NCBI GenBank assembly: GCA_039621445.1 | Contig: CP154957.1 | Location: forward strand, 9,529,071-9,593,070 | Length of the DNA stretch: 64,000 bases | Origin: Euglena gracilis | Lineage: Eukaryota > Euglenida > Euglenophyceae > Euglenales | Direction: 5' to 3' | Shown here: positions 43,858-52,843 of the stretch, piece by piece | How the letters are laid out: each line of letters opens with the position of its first letter | Position numbering within the stretch: position 1 is the stretch's first letter | The notes under the pieces: generated by a model | The model's database searches: none | Told to the model about the DNA's origin: nothing | The model's input: only the letters and a program-made list of their open reading frames with translations | Made by a program: the position numbers and the translations under genes

Positions 43858-43972
43858 CAGAAAAATCGTGGGCTATAACCCGTATACAGGCCGTATAACG
43901 GGTCAAGGGCGCCTACGGCGCCCTTGACCCGTGATACGGCCTGTATATGGGTTATGCCCACGATTTTTATAT
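43858..43972. repeat. Hairpin around ATACAGGCCGTAT
   Basis: Inverted arms AAAATCGTGGGCTATAACCC-GTATACAGGCCGTA surround GGGCGCCTACGGCGCCC. Arm length is about 50 bp with few mismatches. Confidence 0.85.
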
Positions 43973-43974
43973 AA

Positions 43975-44215
43975 AGACCGGGGGTCCCCCCACCCCTGGG
44001 GGGGGGGTCCGGGGGACCCATTCATTTTCCCCGAAAACAGCAAAAAAAATTCGAAGAATGCTGAAAATAGCACCTTTTCAAAAAATTTTGGCGCCTTCGG
44101 CGCCCAAAAGTATATCCCCCCTGGAGGGACCCCCCAGGGGTGGGGAGCTCAGCCGGACCCACCCACCCTACCCCCTCCCCCGGGGTTCCAAGGCAAAAAA
44201 AAACCCCTGGAGGGG
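43975..44215 (-). repeat. Dispersed GGCGCC-hairpin repeat, copy 3
   Basis: Inverse of 6538-6745: AATGCTGAAAATAGCACC, GGCGCCTTCGGCGCC and a G/C-run tail. Confidence 0.6.
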
Positions 44216-44344
44216 GCGGGTTTTGGGAGGCAACCTCATCACCGTTCATTCTGCACTCCTTTTTACAAAAGGCATCACCATCTCTTGCCCATTGGGCTTG
44301 AAAGCTTCTGAACTGAAAACCAACCAATGCTACCGATGCTTCCA

Positions 44345-44482
44345 ATGGCTAATGTCACTCGTCCCCATCCAAGGTCAATTTTTACATCACAGAAAAATAT
44401 TGGAAATATTTCCATTCTTTCTGCAATTTTTCCGCAATTTTTCCATCGGAAAAATGAAATTTTATTTTCCGGAAAATAAGCA
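44345..44482. repeat. Inverted repeat arm, left (partner 47070-47210)
   Basis: GGTCAATTTTTACATCAC, TTGGAAATATTTCCA and AAATTTTATTTTCC match the complement of 47070-47210 at roughly 80 percent over about 140 bp, judged by eye. They could be the ends of a 2.9-kb element or two inverted MITE copies. Confidence 0.6.
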
Positions 44483-44489
44483 GTCCTAC

Positions 44490-45015
44490 ATACAGTGGTG
44501 GAAAAGTTTTTTTTCTCGGGGGTGGGGGGGTGAGGAGATCCTTTACAAGGCAAAATTTAATCATTGCTTTTTTTTTTTGCCTGAAGGGCCAAAGGGCGAT
44601 GAGATGGTGGCACTTTTTTTGAAAGATGTGACTGAATGTGGCAAAAAATGTTGCAATTTTTGACATCATGGCACAAATCCATCGCAATTTGCCGAGTTTC
44701 TGTCTGATGGTCGACCTCGGAAGTTGAACATGAGGTGCATATCCGTGTGAATCACCTCGCATTGCAAGCCTGACCGCCGTTGTGATGTTAATGGCGTCAT
44801 ATTGTTGCAAATGCCATTTGACTTTAATTTTGTGTGTTCCCCAACAGTTTTCCCAGGCTAGAAATGTGTGAACGGTATGTTCGCCTTATCTGGTAAAAAA
44901 GCCAAATACTAGCATTCTTTTCACGATTTTGTGTTGATTTCTTTAAACTTTTCTGACATTTCTGTGCCTTCAATGATACAAAATGGGTCCAAATTCACTT
45001 TCCTTCCACGGCCCA
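44490..45015. other. Unassigned interval
   Basis: No gene recognised between the inverted repeat arms. Confidence 0.4.
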
Positions 45016-45024
45016 TGACAAAAA

Positions 45025-45325
45025 ACCAAGAATATTTTTCCAATTTTTCCTACTGGAAAAATTTATTTTCATGGGTGGGGGGACGCGGGGGGGAGGGGGG
45101 GGGTAACCGTGGCCCAACCACCCCCACACGTTGTCTTTGGCGTCACCTAAATTTGTATGCAATTTTCCTTTGGTCGACCAAAAAACGTGCCCGGCCAAAA
45201 TCCGGGACGCGGGGGGGACGCGGGGGGGGGGATGGGGGGGGTTACGCGGTGGGAACACCCCCATGGAAAATAAATTTATAAATTTTTCCAGTAGGAAAAA
45301 TTGGAAAAATATTCTTGTTTTTTTT
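45025..45325. repeat. Small TIR element (MITE-like)
   Basis: AATATTTTTCCAATTTTTCC-TACTGGAAAAATTTATTTTC at 45029-45070 is the inverse of 45265-45315. The interior is G-run rich with short GACGCGGGGGGG repeats. Length about 290 bp. Confidence 0.7.
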
Positions 45326-45379
45326 GGAAAAATTGCAGAAATTTCAGCAATCCTGACTGTGTGGGGAGTGCCGTGTGTG

Positions 45380-45380
45380 T

Positions 45381-45424
<44 letters not shown>

Positions 45425-45428
45425 TATA
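45380..45428 (+). repeat. (TA)n/(CA)n microsatellite
   Basis: TATATA for about 28 bp, then CACACA. Confidence 0.95.
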
Positions 45429-45554
45429 TGGGGGTGTATGAGTCGCGGGGGGGGGTCGCGGGGGGGTCGCGGGGGGAACGTGCAATTTTTGACGGGTCAC
45501 GCGTGACAAGTGTGACCTCTCATACAACGTCACATGGGACCTGTTTTTAGAACT

Positions 45555-45655
45555 TTTGGGTCCAAAAATAGCTCCAATTAGGAATTTGTCACACATTTTA
45601 GGCAATTTTGATTCCTAATTTGGGTGCAAATTCCTAATTAGGTGCCCTTTTTTGG
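45555..45655. repeat. CAAATTCCTAATT repeat, copy 1
   Basis: AATTAGGAATTTG...GCAAATTCCTAATTAGG inverted ends, related to 63785-63900. Confidence 0.6.
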
Positions 45656-45744
45656 CTCCTACTGGGATGCGGAAACCCTCCATGTGTGGGTCGCGGGGGG
45701 GTCGTGGGGGGGGCGGGGGGGGTTCGCGGGGGATACACCCCCTA

Positions 45745-45800
45745 TGTATATATGTGTGTATATATATGTATGTATATATATATATATATATGCATGTGCG

Positions 45801-45883
<83 letters not shown>

Positions 45884-45902
45884 GTGTGTATATATATATA
45901 TA
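45745..45902 (+). repeat. Compound TATA/TATG/TG microsatellite
   Basis: Alternating TATATG, TATATA and about 40 TG units ending in TATATATATATA. Confidence 0.95.
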
Positions 45903-45962
45903 TGGTCGGCCCGACCTATAGTCAAAAGGACCAGGGGCCTCCCACTCAGGTTGTGTGCGACC

Positions 45963-46028
<66 letters not shown>

Positions 46029-46110
46029 TATATATATATATATATATGGGTCGCACACAACCTGAGTGGGAGGCCCCTGGTCCTTTTGACTATAGGTCGG
46101 GCCGACCATG
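45903..46110. repeat. 62-bp-arm palindrome with an (AT)n core
   Basis: GGTCGGCCCGACCTATAGTC to TGTGTGCGACCCA (45903-45965) is the exact inverse of 46048-46110. Between them is an (AT)n run of about 80 bp, self-complementary apart from ACACAC. The whole unit is about 208 bp and can form one cruciform. Confidence 0.95.
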
Positions 46111-46169
46111 GTCGGCCCGACCTGTTTGTTACCGACCATTGTGGTCGGCCCGACCAATCAGGCTGTTTC

Positions 46170-46436
46170 TTACCAACCCCGGGGGGGGAGGGGGGGGTCC
46201 GGTGTGCCTGCGAGCACCTGCCCAGGCAGGCACTACCCCCCCCCCGGGGTGGGTCGGATTTCGGCCCTTTGAAAATAGGCCATTTTTGGCTCCCCGGCGC
46301 CTTTGGCGCCGGGTCTGTGCCCTACCCCCCCCCCCAGGGGGGTCGGATTTGGAGTGCCTTGGGGTGCCTACCCAGGCAGGCACCCCCCCCCCCCCCTGGG
46401 GTGGGGTCGGCACCCGACTAAAATACAGCCTGCGAC
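46170..46436 (+). repeat. Repeat G1, uninterrupted copy
   Basis: An intact counterpart of 38867-38967 plus 40617-40766, with CTGCCCAGGCAGGCAC modules and CGACTAAAATACAGCCTG at the end. Confidence 0.75.
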
Positions 46437-46593
46437 CAATGTGGTATATGGCCTATGGCTGGGCCGACCATATGGTCGGTAGAAACGACCTCCATGGTTT
46501 CCATTTCAGAAGCATAAAAACCCTTGGCCAAACCCTGTGGAACATACAGAGGGGCTATTTTACCGACCAGACACCTTCATTGCCATGCCCCCC

Positions 46594-46740
46594 CCCCCCC
46601 GATAGTGTCCCATGCCGGGCGGGCATGGGACACTATCGGGGGGGTCAATAAAATTCCTTTAGGACCGGCCGGCCGGGTCCCAAGGCAGGGGTATGGGACA
46701 CTATCGGGGGGGGGGGACACTATCGGGGGGGGGGGGGGCA
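46594..46740. repeat. GATAGTGTCCCATGC hairpin repeats
   Basis: CCCCGATAGTGTCCCATGCC and its inverse GGGCATGGGACACTATCGGG form a tight hairpin at 46597-46644. Further inverse copies of GGGACACTATCGGGG lie at 46694-46735. Confidence 0.85.
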
Positions 46741-46744
46741 TGGT

Positions 46745-47065
46745 AAGTTCATCTGGTTTGGCCTGTTTCGACTCAGCCGTCTTCGGGCCATTTCGGGTCA
46801 AAATTTTCAAAACCTCTCCAAAACGTAAAATAAAGCCCTTGGGACCCTCCCATACAGGCCGCCAGGGCCAGTTGCAAGGCCTGGCCCAAAATACAGTTGG
46901 AAAAGTTGAAAGAAGCGAAAAAAGTTTTTCGGCCCAAAACTGCCCTTTTTGGGCCTGTTTTGGGCCGCTGCCCTGGCTGTCACAAACACGTGAAGAGCTG
47001 GCTGCCATCAGACACGTGAAGAGCTTAGCACTGCACAAAGGTCAAATTAGGAAGGGGTGATAGCA
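46745..47065. other. Unassigned interval
   Basis: Satellite-like GGCCTGTTTCG and TTTTGGGCC motifs but no gene. Confidence 0.4.
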
Positions 47066-47069
47066 TTGC

Positions 47070-47210
47070 TTATTTCCCGAAAAATAAAATTTTATTTTTC
47101 TGATGGAAAAATTACAAGGAAAATTGCAGAAAAATTGGAAATATTTCCGATATTTTTCAATGGTGTAAAAATTGACCCAGGATTGGACGAGTCAACATTT
47201 GCCACTGGGA
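47070..47210. repeat. Inverted repeat arm, right (partner 44345-44482)
   Basis: CTGATGGAAAAATTAC, AAATTGGAAATATTTCCG and GTGTAAAAATTGACCCAGG mirror the left arm. Confidence 0.6.
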
Positions 47211-47643
47211 TCTCTATGTTTTGTTCTCCCCTGTGTCAGGTGTGGGTTGGGCAACCACAACTATTTTCAGGTTCATGGGTTGGCAAGCGCCTCAACAGAA
47301 AGTTTTAAGTTTCAGAAATGCGACAAATCACACCAGAATGCAACTCATCTTTGGTCATCTTATGAAAAGACTCCTCGGCTTTCAATTTCTGGCATTCGGC
47401 TCGTCTTTCGCTCTAGTCGAATAATCTTTCAGAATTTAAAAAAAACGCATGCCCCGATACTTCAATTCCTTGGATCTGCTCAATCAGACTGCTGAGGGGA
47501 TCTTTTTCTCTCTGAGATAAAGATATAGACAATTTAATCGAAGAAAAACCTCAGAAAAAACAACCTCCATTGGCTTCTGATGCTTGATGGGCTGATTCGC
47601 GCCTTTAATTAGGAGAACCTCCCATACCCGCGTATGCACTTGG
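47211..47643. other. Unassigned interval upstream of LINE A
   Basis: No repeat partner or gene recognised. Confidence 0.4.
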
Positions 47644-47730
47644 CTTTCTGAGTGTCTATTTTTTTTCGTGAATTTCGTTCGCATGTCATGTCGGACAAGT
47701 GAAAGCCCCTGGTGGGGTATGTTTTGAAGC
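47644..47730 (+). promoter_or_regulatory. Conserved 5' end of LINE A (shared with LINE C)
   Basis: CTTTCTGAGTGTCTATTTTT and CATGTCGGACAAGTGAAAGC then GGTATGTTTTGAAGC match the complement of 62655-62737. Similarity starts abruptly at CTTTCTGAG, so this probably marks the RNA start and the internal promoter/5' UTR. Confidence 0.7.
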
Positions 47731-47827
47731 CCGAAGACGTTGGACAAAACCTCAGGTGTGAATTAGTGATCACTATCAAGTACAAGTCCAAGCAAGATTC
47801 AAGTTCAAGAAGCTCGAGCAGTCGAAC

Positions 47828-50800
47828 TTGCTGTTGCAGATGCGTCACTGGGCCAGCAAGCAGGAGGGGAAGCAGCAGCACCCCTCCAGCAGCTCCCAGA
47901 GCAGCGGGTGCAAAGCCACAGGCAACTCCAGCAGCAAGGGCAGAGCCAGAGGCCGCCCCAGCAGCAGGAGTATAGCCACAGGCAGCCCCAGCAGCCAAGG
48001 TGTACTGAAAATGGCACCATGTCGATCATCGACCTTTGTCAAGACATTATTAAGACAGGGACTTCCATGCCACATCTTTGCCTTGTTGTTGTTGCATTCC
48101 CCAGGGGAAATGAAAACACATGGGACACTGGGTCTGTCAAAGTGGGGGATGCACCCCCTCCCCAGTCACATCTTTCCCATTGCATCTTCCCCAGTGACTC
48201 ACAATTGCCTGTACAGTTCAAATCTGGTTGGGAAATCCCAACATTTGCGACCAGAAAAATCCCAGCAGAAGTGCATGTTTGCACTGTCAGCTGGGAAATG
48301 CCAGCGACATCAACATGACCATCAGTTGAACGGGAAATCCCAGCAGCATTTGCAGCAGGGACATTACCATCAGTTGAAGGGGAAATCCCAGCAGCATTTG
48401 CAGCAGGGACATTACCATCAGTATTTGCTGCCTGAAAAGCCCCACCATCTGCCAGCAGAATGCCAGCACCACCTGCTGCAGGAAAAATCCCAGCAGCAGT
48501 TGCAACAGGAACAATCCCAACATGAAGCAACAAGCCCCCAATCAAGATCCAGCCCCAGGAGGCTGAGCCAAAGGGGAGAAATAAAAGCACTGGGTCCAAA
48601 GTGGGTGATGCCCCCCCCACCCAGTCACACAGTTCCCTGTGCATCTTCCATTGTCTTGGCAAATGCTCCCTGCCCTTACCATATGCAGGAGGGAACCAGC
48701 AGCTGGCACCATTTTACAAACATTGGGCCGGAAGCCAAGCTGCGTCTCATTTTTCCGGCAGAAACCCAGCCACACTTCCGCGTCTGCTCACTCGCTTCAG
48801 CCGCACACGCGCCAAAAACCTTCCACGAGCTCCCCAGGGCTGCATGCACTGCTCCTTGCGCAAAAAAGCCAGACAAGAAGCGTTGCTCGTCTTGTCTCTT
48901 CAGCGCGGCACGAAGAAAAGCTATAGCCGCAATGCACCACTGCCGGTCGGGCAGAGGCGAGGACCTGCTGACGTTGGGCGACGTGGAGGCAAACCCAGGG
49001 CCCGCCCCCTTGGGAGATCCCGTGACAAGAAACATGGATATTGACTTGTCCACGGACCCCACACGTGCGGTGGGATTCTTGTTGGCCACAACGCCGGTGC
49101 CCCCTTCCGCTCTAGGCCCACTTGAGGAGACCTCGACGCAGGACACCCGGGACCTTCAACAACTTCTGCAGACCCTCCTGAGCCGACCACCACCGGAAGC
49201 CGCTCTCCCCATTGATGGTCCCAGAGCCACGACTCGCGGCCCTTCACAGCCTTGGGGAATTTCCGATCGAGGACCCAGACTGACGGGTAGAGGAGGGCTC
49301 CCTAGTTGCGGTGATATTGAGGAAAACCCGGGCCCGAGAACGGGGTGGCCAAAAAGAGGTCGAAAACACAGCCGGCCGGCTCAAAACATTGATACCGGGG
49401 CTGGCTTGGGGCCAGAGATCTCGGTGGCCATTGACGTTGATGACGCGGCCCCTGCCCCGGCGGCGTCGTCCGCTCCTTTGCAGGGGGCGATGGACACCGA
49501 TGGCCCCACTTTGCCTTTCGTACCCGGATGCCGACGGGAAGGAACCCCCCTTTCTCAACCCTGCCCTTTGCTCGAGCCGACCTGGGACGCCATTTCGCAT
49601 GACCTCAGGGGGACCATCGCTCACATCCCGCGGGGTGCGGTGCAGGCGGTGGCTCAAATGTACGCAATTCTACTGAGAGACTACAACCAGCGCCCCTCGT
49701 GGGAGTCGTTGCACGCGCTGTGGTGTATGCCGAAGGCGGTGCTGGCACCCTTGGCGCGCGCCGGCAGAAACCACTGGGCACAGCTAGGGAAAGCCATCGG
49801 AACCAGGGCACGCGCCTATCTCCTGCAACCAGTCGCAACCTCTTGGCAGCAGTCACAAAAGCCGGCCGCAAACCCTGTTTCCTCGGTGTCCACACGCTCC
49901 GCCGCAAGCAGAGCGGAAGAGGTCCAGACGGAACGCTTCATCCGCCGGATGGAAACGTTGGTGGCCAGAGGGGCTGTGGGGAAGGCCTGCCAGTTGCTCC
50001 TCTCCGAAGGAGTGCAGGACGCGGCTCATCCCGCCGTGCGTGAGAGATTACGCCGGATGCACCCAACAGAGGCGGAACCCGGAAGGGGATCCACTTCGAG
50101 GTGGAAACCACTATCACGCAGCGACGATGTGGGAGACGACCGCCGTATGGTGAAACATGCAGTGCGTAGCTTCGGCCCGGAGTCTGCAGCAGGCCCCTCA
50201 GGACTTCGGCCTGAGCACCTGAAGGCCTTGCTCAGCGACGAGGCCGGGGGCTCGGCAGAGGATGTCCTGGATGAGTTGACGGAGTTTGTCTTCGGGTGCG
50301 TGCTTGGGGGAATCCCCAATGGGGCAGCACAAGTGATGTGTGCTGCACGCCTGACCCCCCTCCGAAAAACCAAAACCGGGACAGGGGCACCCACAGACCC
50401 TGTGGGCAAGACATCCCCAGAAGAGGAGGGCACTCGGCCCATCGCAGCTGGGGAAACCCTGCGCCGCCTGGTGGCGAAAGTGCTAATGCGCCACCCGGAG
50501 GTCCGTCGGTCCCTGGCCACAGCCCTACCTCAGCAGCTGGGAGTGGGCGTACCTGATGCATGCGCTCTGATAGGAATGGGTATCCAGCAGCTAGTGGACG
50601 GCCTGTCTCATGTTGGAAAGGCAGATTGGGGACTGCTCCAGCTGGATTTTTCAAACGCATTCAACTGCATCTCGCGAGACAATTTGCTGGCAGAAGTCGC
50701 TGAGCGATGCCCCCCGCTGCTTCCATGGTTGGAGAGTTGTTACGCCCGCCATCCTCAGTTGTATCTCGGAAGCACGTCACTCCGAAGCAAGTCCGGTGTG

Positions 50801-51190
50801 CAGCAAGGGGACCCGTGTGGGCCGGCTGCCTTTGCCCTCGGGATACAGTCCCTCTTGGACAAGCTACAAAGTATCGTGGGCTGGCAAGCCTGGTACCTGG
50901 ATGATGCCCACATCATGGGCACGCCGGAACAGCTCGAAAGGGCAGTGCGGCTGATCCTGAACGAGGGACCACAGATTGGTGTGGGACTCAACCTGACAAA
51001 GTGTAAACTCTGGGGTCCTGCATTTGTTGCGCGTGGAGAAGGCCTACTTCAGGGCATCCCAGTGGAACCTTTCACACCCGGCTCTGGCATCCGTGCGCTA
51101 GGAGTGCCCGTCTGCCACCCGGCAGGACGCCCGGACTTTGCCACTGTCCTTTGGGAGGAGCGCCTCTCGGGAGTCCGGAAAGGCGTGTGA
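47828..51190 (+). CDS. LINE A polyprotein: leader, two 2A motifs, reverse transcriptase
   Basis: 1120 codons open. Residues 150-250 are Gln/His-rich with a duplicated GKSQQHLQQGHYHQ module. 2A-like motifs are at residues 384-392 (GDVEANPGP) and 495-503 (GDIEENPGP). From about residue 590 the protein aligns with elements B and C (TWDAISHDLRGTIAHIPRGA; LHALWCMPKAVLAPLARAGR). RT motifs: AAGPSGLRPEHL, GTRPIAAGETLRRLVAKVLM, LLQLDFSNAFNCISRDNLL, SGVQQGDPCGP, and WYLDDAHIMG with YLDD at 50894-50905. True ORF1 may start upstream in another frame (47712, GYVLKPEDVGQNL), which aligns weakly with ORF1 of C. The stop at 51190 follows a frameshift. Confidence 0.88.
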   Translation: MLLQMRHWASKQEGKQQHPSSSSQSSGCKATGNSSSKGRARGRPSSRSIATGSPSSQGVLKMAPCRSSTFVKTLLRQGLPCHIFALLLLHSPGEMKTHGTLGLSKWGMHPLPSHIFPIASSPVTHNCLYSSNLVGKSQHLRPEKSQQKCMFALSAGKCQRHQHDHQLNGKSQQHLQQGHYHQLKGKSQQHLQQGHYHQYLLPEKPHHLPAECQHHLLQEKSQQQLQQEQSQHEATSPQSRSSPRRLSQRGEIKALGPKWVMPPPPSHTVPCASSIVLANAPCPYHMQEGTSSWHHFTNIGPEAKLRLIFPAETQPHFRVCSLASAAHAPKTFHELPRAACTAPCAKKPDKKRCSSCLFSAARRKAIAAMHHCRSGRGEDLLTLGDVEANPGPAPLGDPVTRNMDIDLSTDPTRAVGFLLATTPVPPSALGPLEETSTQDTRDLQQLLQTLLSRPPPEAALPIDGPRATTRGPSQPWGISDRGPRLTGRGGLPSCGDIEENPGPRTGWPKRGRKHSRPAQNIDTGAGLGPEISVAIDVDDAAPAPAASSAPLQGAMDTDGPTLPFVPGCRREGTPLSQPCPLLEPTWDAISHDLRGTIAHIPRGAVQAVAQMYAILLRDYNQRPSWESLHALWCMPKAVLAPLARAGRNHWAQLGKAIGTRARAYLLQPVATSWQQSQKPAANPVSSVSTRSAASRAEEVQTERFIRRMETLVARGAVGKACQLLLSEGVQDAAHPAVRERLRRMHPTEAEPGRGSTSRWKPLSRSDDVGDDRRMVKHAVRSFGPESAAGPSGLRPEHLKALLSDEAGGSAEDVLDELTEFVFGCVLGGIPNGAAQVMCAARLTPLRKTKTGTGAPTDPVGKTSPEEEGTRPIAAGETLRRLVAKVLMRHPEVRRSLATALPQQLGVGVPDACALIGMGIQQLVDGLSHVGKADWGLLQLDFSNAFNCISRDNLLAEVAERCPPLLPWLESCYARHPQLYLGSTSLRSKSGVQQGDPCGPAAFALGIQSLLDKLQSIVGWQAWYLDDAHIMGTPEQLERAVRLILNEGPQIGVGLNLTKCKLWGPAFVARGEGLLQGIPVEPFTPGSGIRALGVPVCHPAGRPDFATVLWEERLSGVRKGV
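48330..48425 (+). repeat. Tandem duplication in the LINE A leader
   Basis: GGAAATCCCAGCAGCATTTG followed by CAGCAGGGACATTACCATCA occurs twice in tandem. It keeps the reading frame and produces the repeated Gln/His module. Confidence 0.85.
48977..49003 (+). other. 2A-like motif A1 (GDVEANPGP)
   Basis: The full context is DLLTLGDVEANPGP. It satisfies D-V/I-E-x-N-P-G-P, the signature at which ribosomes release the chain before the last Pro and continue. It separates the leader from the next segment. It is known from picorna-like viruses and some non-LTR retrotransposons. Activity here is inferred. Confidence 0.85.
49310..49336 (+). other. 2A-like motif A2 (GDIEENPGP)
   Basis: A second perfect match, 111 codons after the first and in the same frame. 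Upstream residues LPSC are less typical. If both work, the polyprotein yields three products: leader, a 111-residue peptide, and the RT protein. Confidence 0.85.
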
Positions 51191-51785
51191 CCTGCTGCAA
51201 TTGCTGCCGTCGCCGCACCTACAGTTCACGGTGCTCAGGCAATGTCTTGATGCATGTAAAGTAAACGACCTGCTTCGAACCACACACCTCTCGGGAGCCA
51301 AGGCGCCATGCCATTCCTTTGCCACTCTCCTTCGGGACACAATGTCCGTCATCACCACTCGCCCGCTGGATGATAAACAGTGGGCACAAGCCTCCCTGCC
51401 AGTCCGTCTGGGGGGGCTCGGGATCCGAGACCCAGAGGTATCCAGAGCACCGGCAAGGTGGGCGGCCATCCTTGACTTCCTCTCACGAGCGGATAGCACT
51501 CTGTGCTTACCGGAGGGTTGCCCCCAGCTCCCACGGGATTACGGAGAGACGGGCTTGGTGATCTCGGGCCTTACCAAAGGGGTGACGCCTGTGGGTGACC
51601 TCCTAACGGACCCAAGCAAGGTGAGTTCCTTGTCTCCCACAATGGTGAGGCAAAAGTGGTGGACAGATGAGGTCCTCAAGGTCCGGGCGGACCTGCTTTT
51701 GGCTGGCCTTGTTGGAAATGACGCGGTCCGTTTCGCATGCCAGCGAAGGCCGCACGCCATGGCGTCAACCCCTCTGCCCCCCTGA
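51138..51785 (+). CDS. LINE A polyprotein continued, after frameshift (thumb/linker)
   Basis: From KACDLLQLLPSPHLQFTVLR, this frame continues the alignment with B and C: ACKVNDLLRTTHLSG, LPVRLGGLGIRDPE and ARWAAILDFLSRA. It ends at PHAMASTPLPP-stop, where homology passes to the next frame. The region links RT and endonuclease. Confidence 0.82.
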   Translation: MPLSFGRSASRESGKACDLLQLLPSPHLQFTVLRQCLDACKVNDLLRTTHLSGAKAPCHSFATLLRDTMSVITTRPLDDKQWAQASLPVRLGGLGIRDPEVSRAPARWAAILDFLSRADSTLCLPEGCPQLPRDYGETGLVISGLTKGVTPVGDLLTDPSKVSSLSPTMVRQKWWTDEVLKVRADLLLAGLVGNDAVRFACQRRPHAMASTPLPP

Positions 51786-52483
51786 AGACCCTCATCCCAC
51801 CGGCAGAATTCAGAGCCCTGACTCAGTGGTCTTTGGGATGCCAAGTTTGCCCCACAACGACAGATGGCTCCTTGCCGGAATGCCCCCCGCTGCCACCAAC
51901 AAATGGATGTGGAGGAAACCACCTTGTCTGCTGCCCCAAAAACAACACTTTGCGGCGACATGGTGCCCTCCAGACGTTCGTTTTGGACCTGGCGAGAAGG
52001 GCCGGTTTCATGGCTCGACGAGAAGAGGTGGCAGACAACCGGACAAGACCTGGAGATGTCTTCATCACGAGATTCGACGCGGACGGACCTGCTGCAGTGG
52101 ATGTCACGGTCCGCCACCCGTTGCAACCAGCAAACCCGGTCTCCTCAAAGGACGCCTTAGCACGGTGGCACGAACAACAAGAGGGAGACAAAGAACGCAA
52201 GTATGCAGCCACCTGCGAACGGCTCGGATGGACGTTCATCCCGTTTGTGGTTGATTGCTTCGGAGGGATGGGGGAGCGAGCGGCAGGATTCATATCCAAG
52301 TGCCTCCGCACCGTGCTGGCGCAGACCGATGTTCCTCAACGACGATTGTCAGAGGCCACGGTATGGCAAGCGCTGAGTCTAACGTTGGCCAGGGAATTGG
52401 CTCGCCAGCTGGCTTGGGGGGCAGTGGCGGAGCCATCAGGCGACGTGGACCTCACTACCCACACCCCATATGCCACGGAGTAA
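51737..52483 (+). CDS. LINE A zinc motif and restriction-like endonuclease
   Basis: LKTLIPPAEFRALTQWSLGC is followed by a Cys/His cluster ending in GGNHLVCCPKNNTLRRHG. The nuclease-like core has RPGDVFITRFDADGPAAVDV-TVRHPL, the PD...(D)xV arrangement of R2-type RLEs, then Lys-rich helices and GWTFIPFVVDCFGGMGERA. It would nick the target site for target-primed reverse transcription. Ends at TAA 52481-52483. Confidence 0.8.
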   Translation: MPAKAARHGVNPSAPLKTLIPPAEFRALTQWSLGCQVCPTTTDGSLPECPPLPPTNGCGGNHLVCCPKNNTLRRHGALQTFVLDLARRAGFMARREEVADNRTRPGDVFITRFDADGPAAVDVTVRHPLQPANPVSSKDALARWHEQQEGDKERKYAATCERLGWTFIPFVVDCFGGMGERAAGFISKCLRTVLAQTDVPQRRLSEATVWQALSLTLARELARQLAWGAVAEPSGDVDLTTHTPYATE

Positions 52484-52490
52484 AAAAAGG

Positions 52491-52843
52491 GGGGGGGGGT
52501 CAGGGCGAACACCATGTAAACACCTGTGGCCGCCGAGGCCAAGCCAAGGCAGCCTACATCGGCCACCAAGGGCCGGTATTATTGGCTTTGTCCCGTGGAG
52601 ACAACATGGTAAGCACACCTGAGAGAACGCCGAAAGGCCAGACGAACCCGAAACCTCCATTGAGCACACCGGGGAACAGCCTGCCCCCAACAATGCCACC
52701 CCACCCCGCCTGCTCCCTGCCACCTCACCCCTCGGGCCCTGGCCCCCACATGGCCGATTCCGGGTTCACCTGACCACCTTACCCCTGAGACTGTCGCTTC
52801 TGTACATAGCCTTACCCCCTGAACACGTCAAATCCAGTAGGCA
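52491..52843. other. Junction between LINE A and LINE B
   Basis: Begins with AAAAAAAGGGGGGGGGGTC, possibly a degenerate tail of A. The remainder may be 5' sequence of B. No independent gene recognised. Confidence 0.4.

Larger units (their letters stand above)
47644..52490 (+). mobile_element. Non-LTR retrotransposon A with serial 2A motifs and RLE-type endonuclease
   Basis: A LINE of about 4.85 kb with a conserved 5' block, a Gln-rich leader ORF, two 2A-like motifs, RT, a zinc-binding motif and a C-terminal restriction-like endonuclease. Two frameshifts (about 51180 and 51775) split the polyprotein. The order RT, CCHC-like finger, RLE matches R2-type elements. Elements B and C nearby are relatives. 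Confidence 0.85.

Noticed and set aside
47605-48075. Ala/Gly/Leu/Cys-rich minus-strand ORFs opposite the LINE A leader
   Set aside because: They are antisense shadows of the Gln-rich leader (CAG/CTG-rich DNA).
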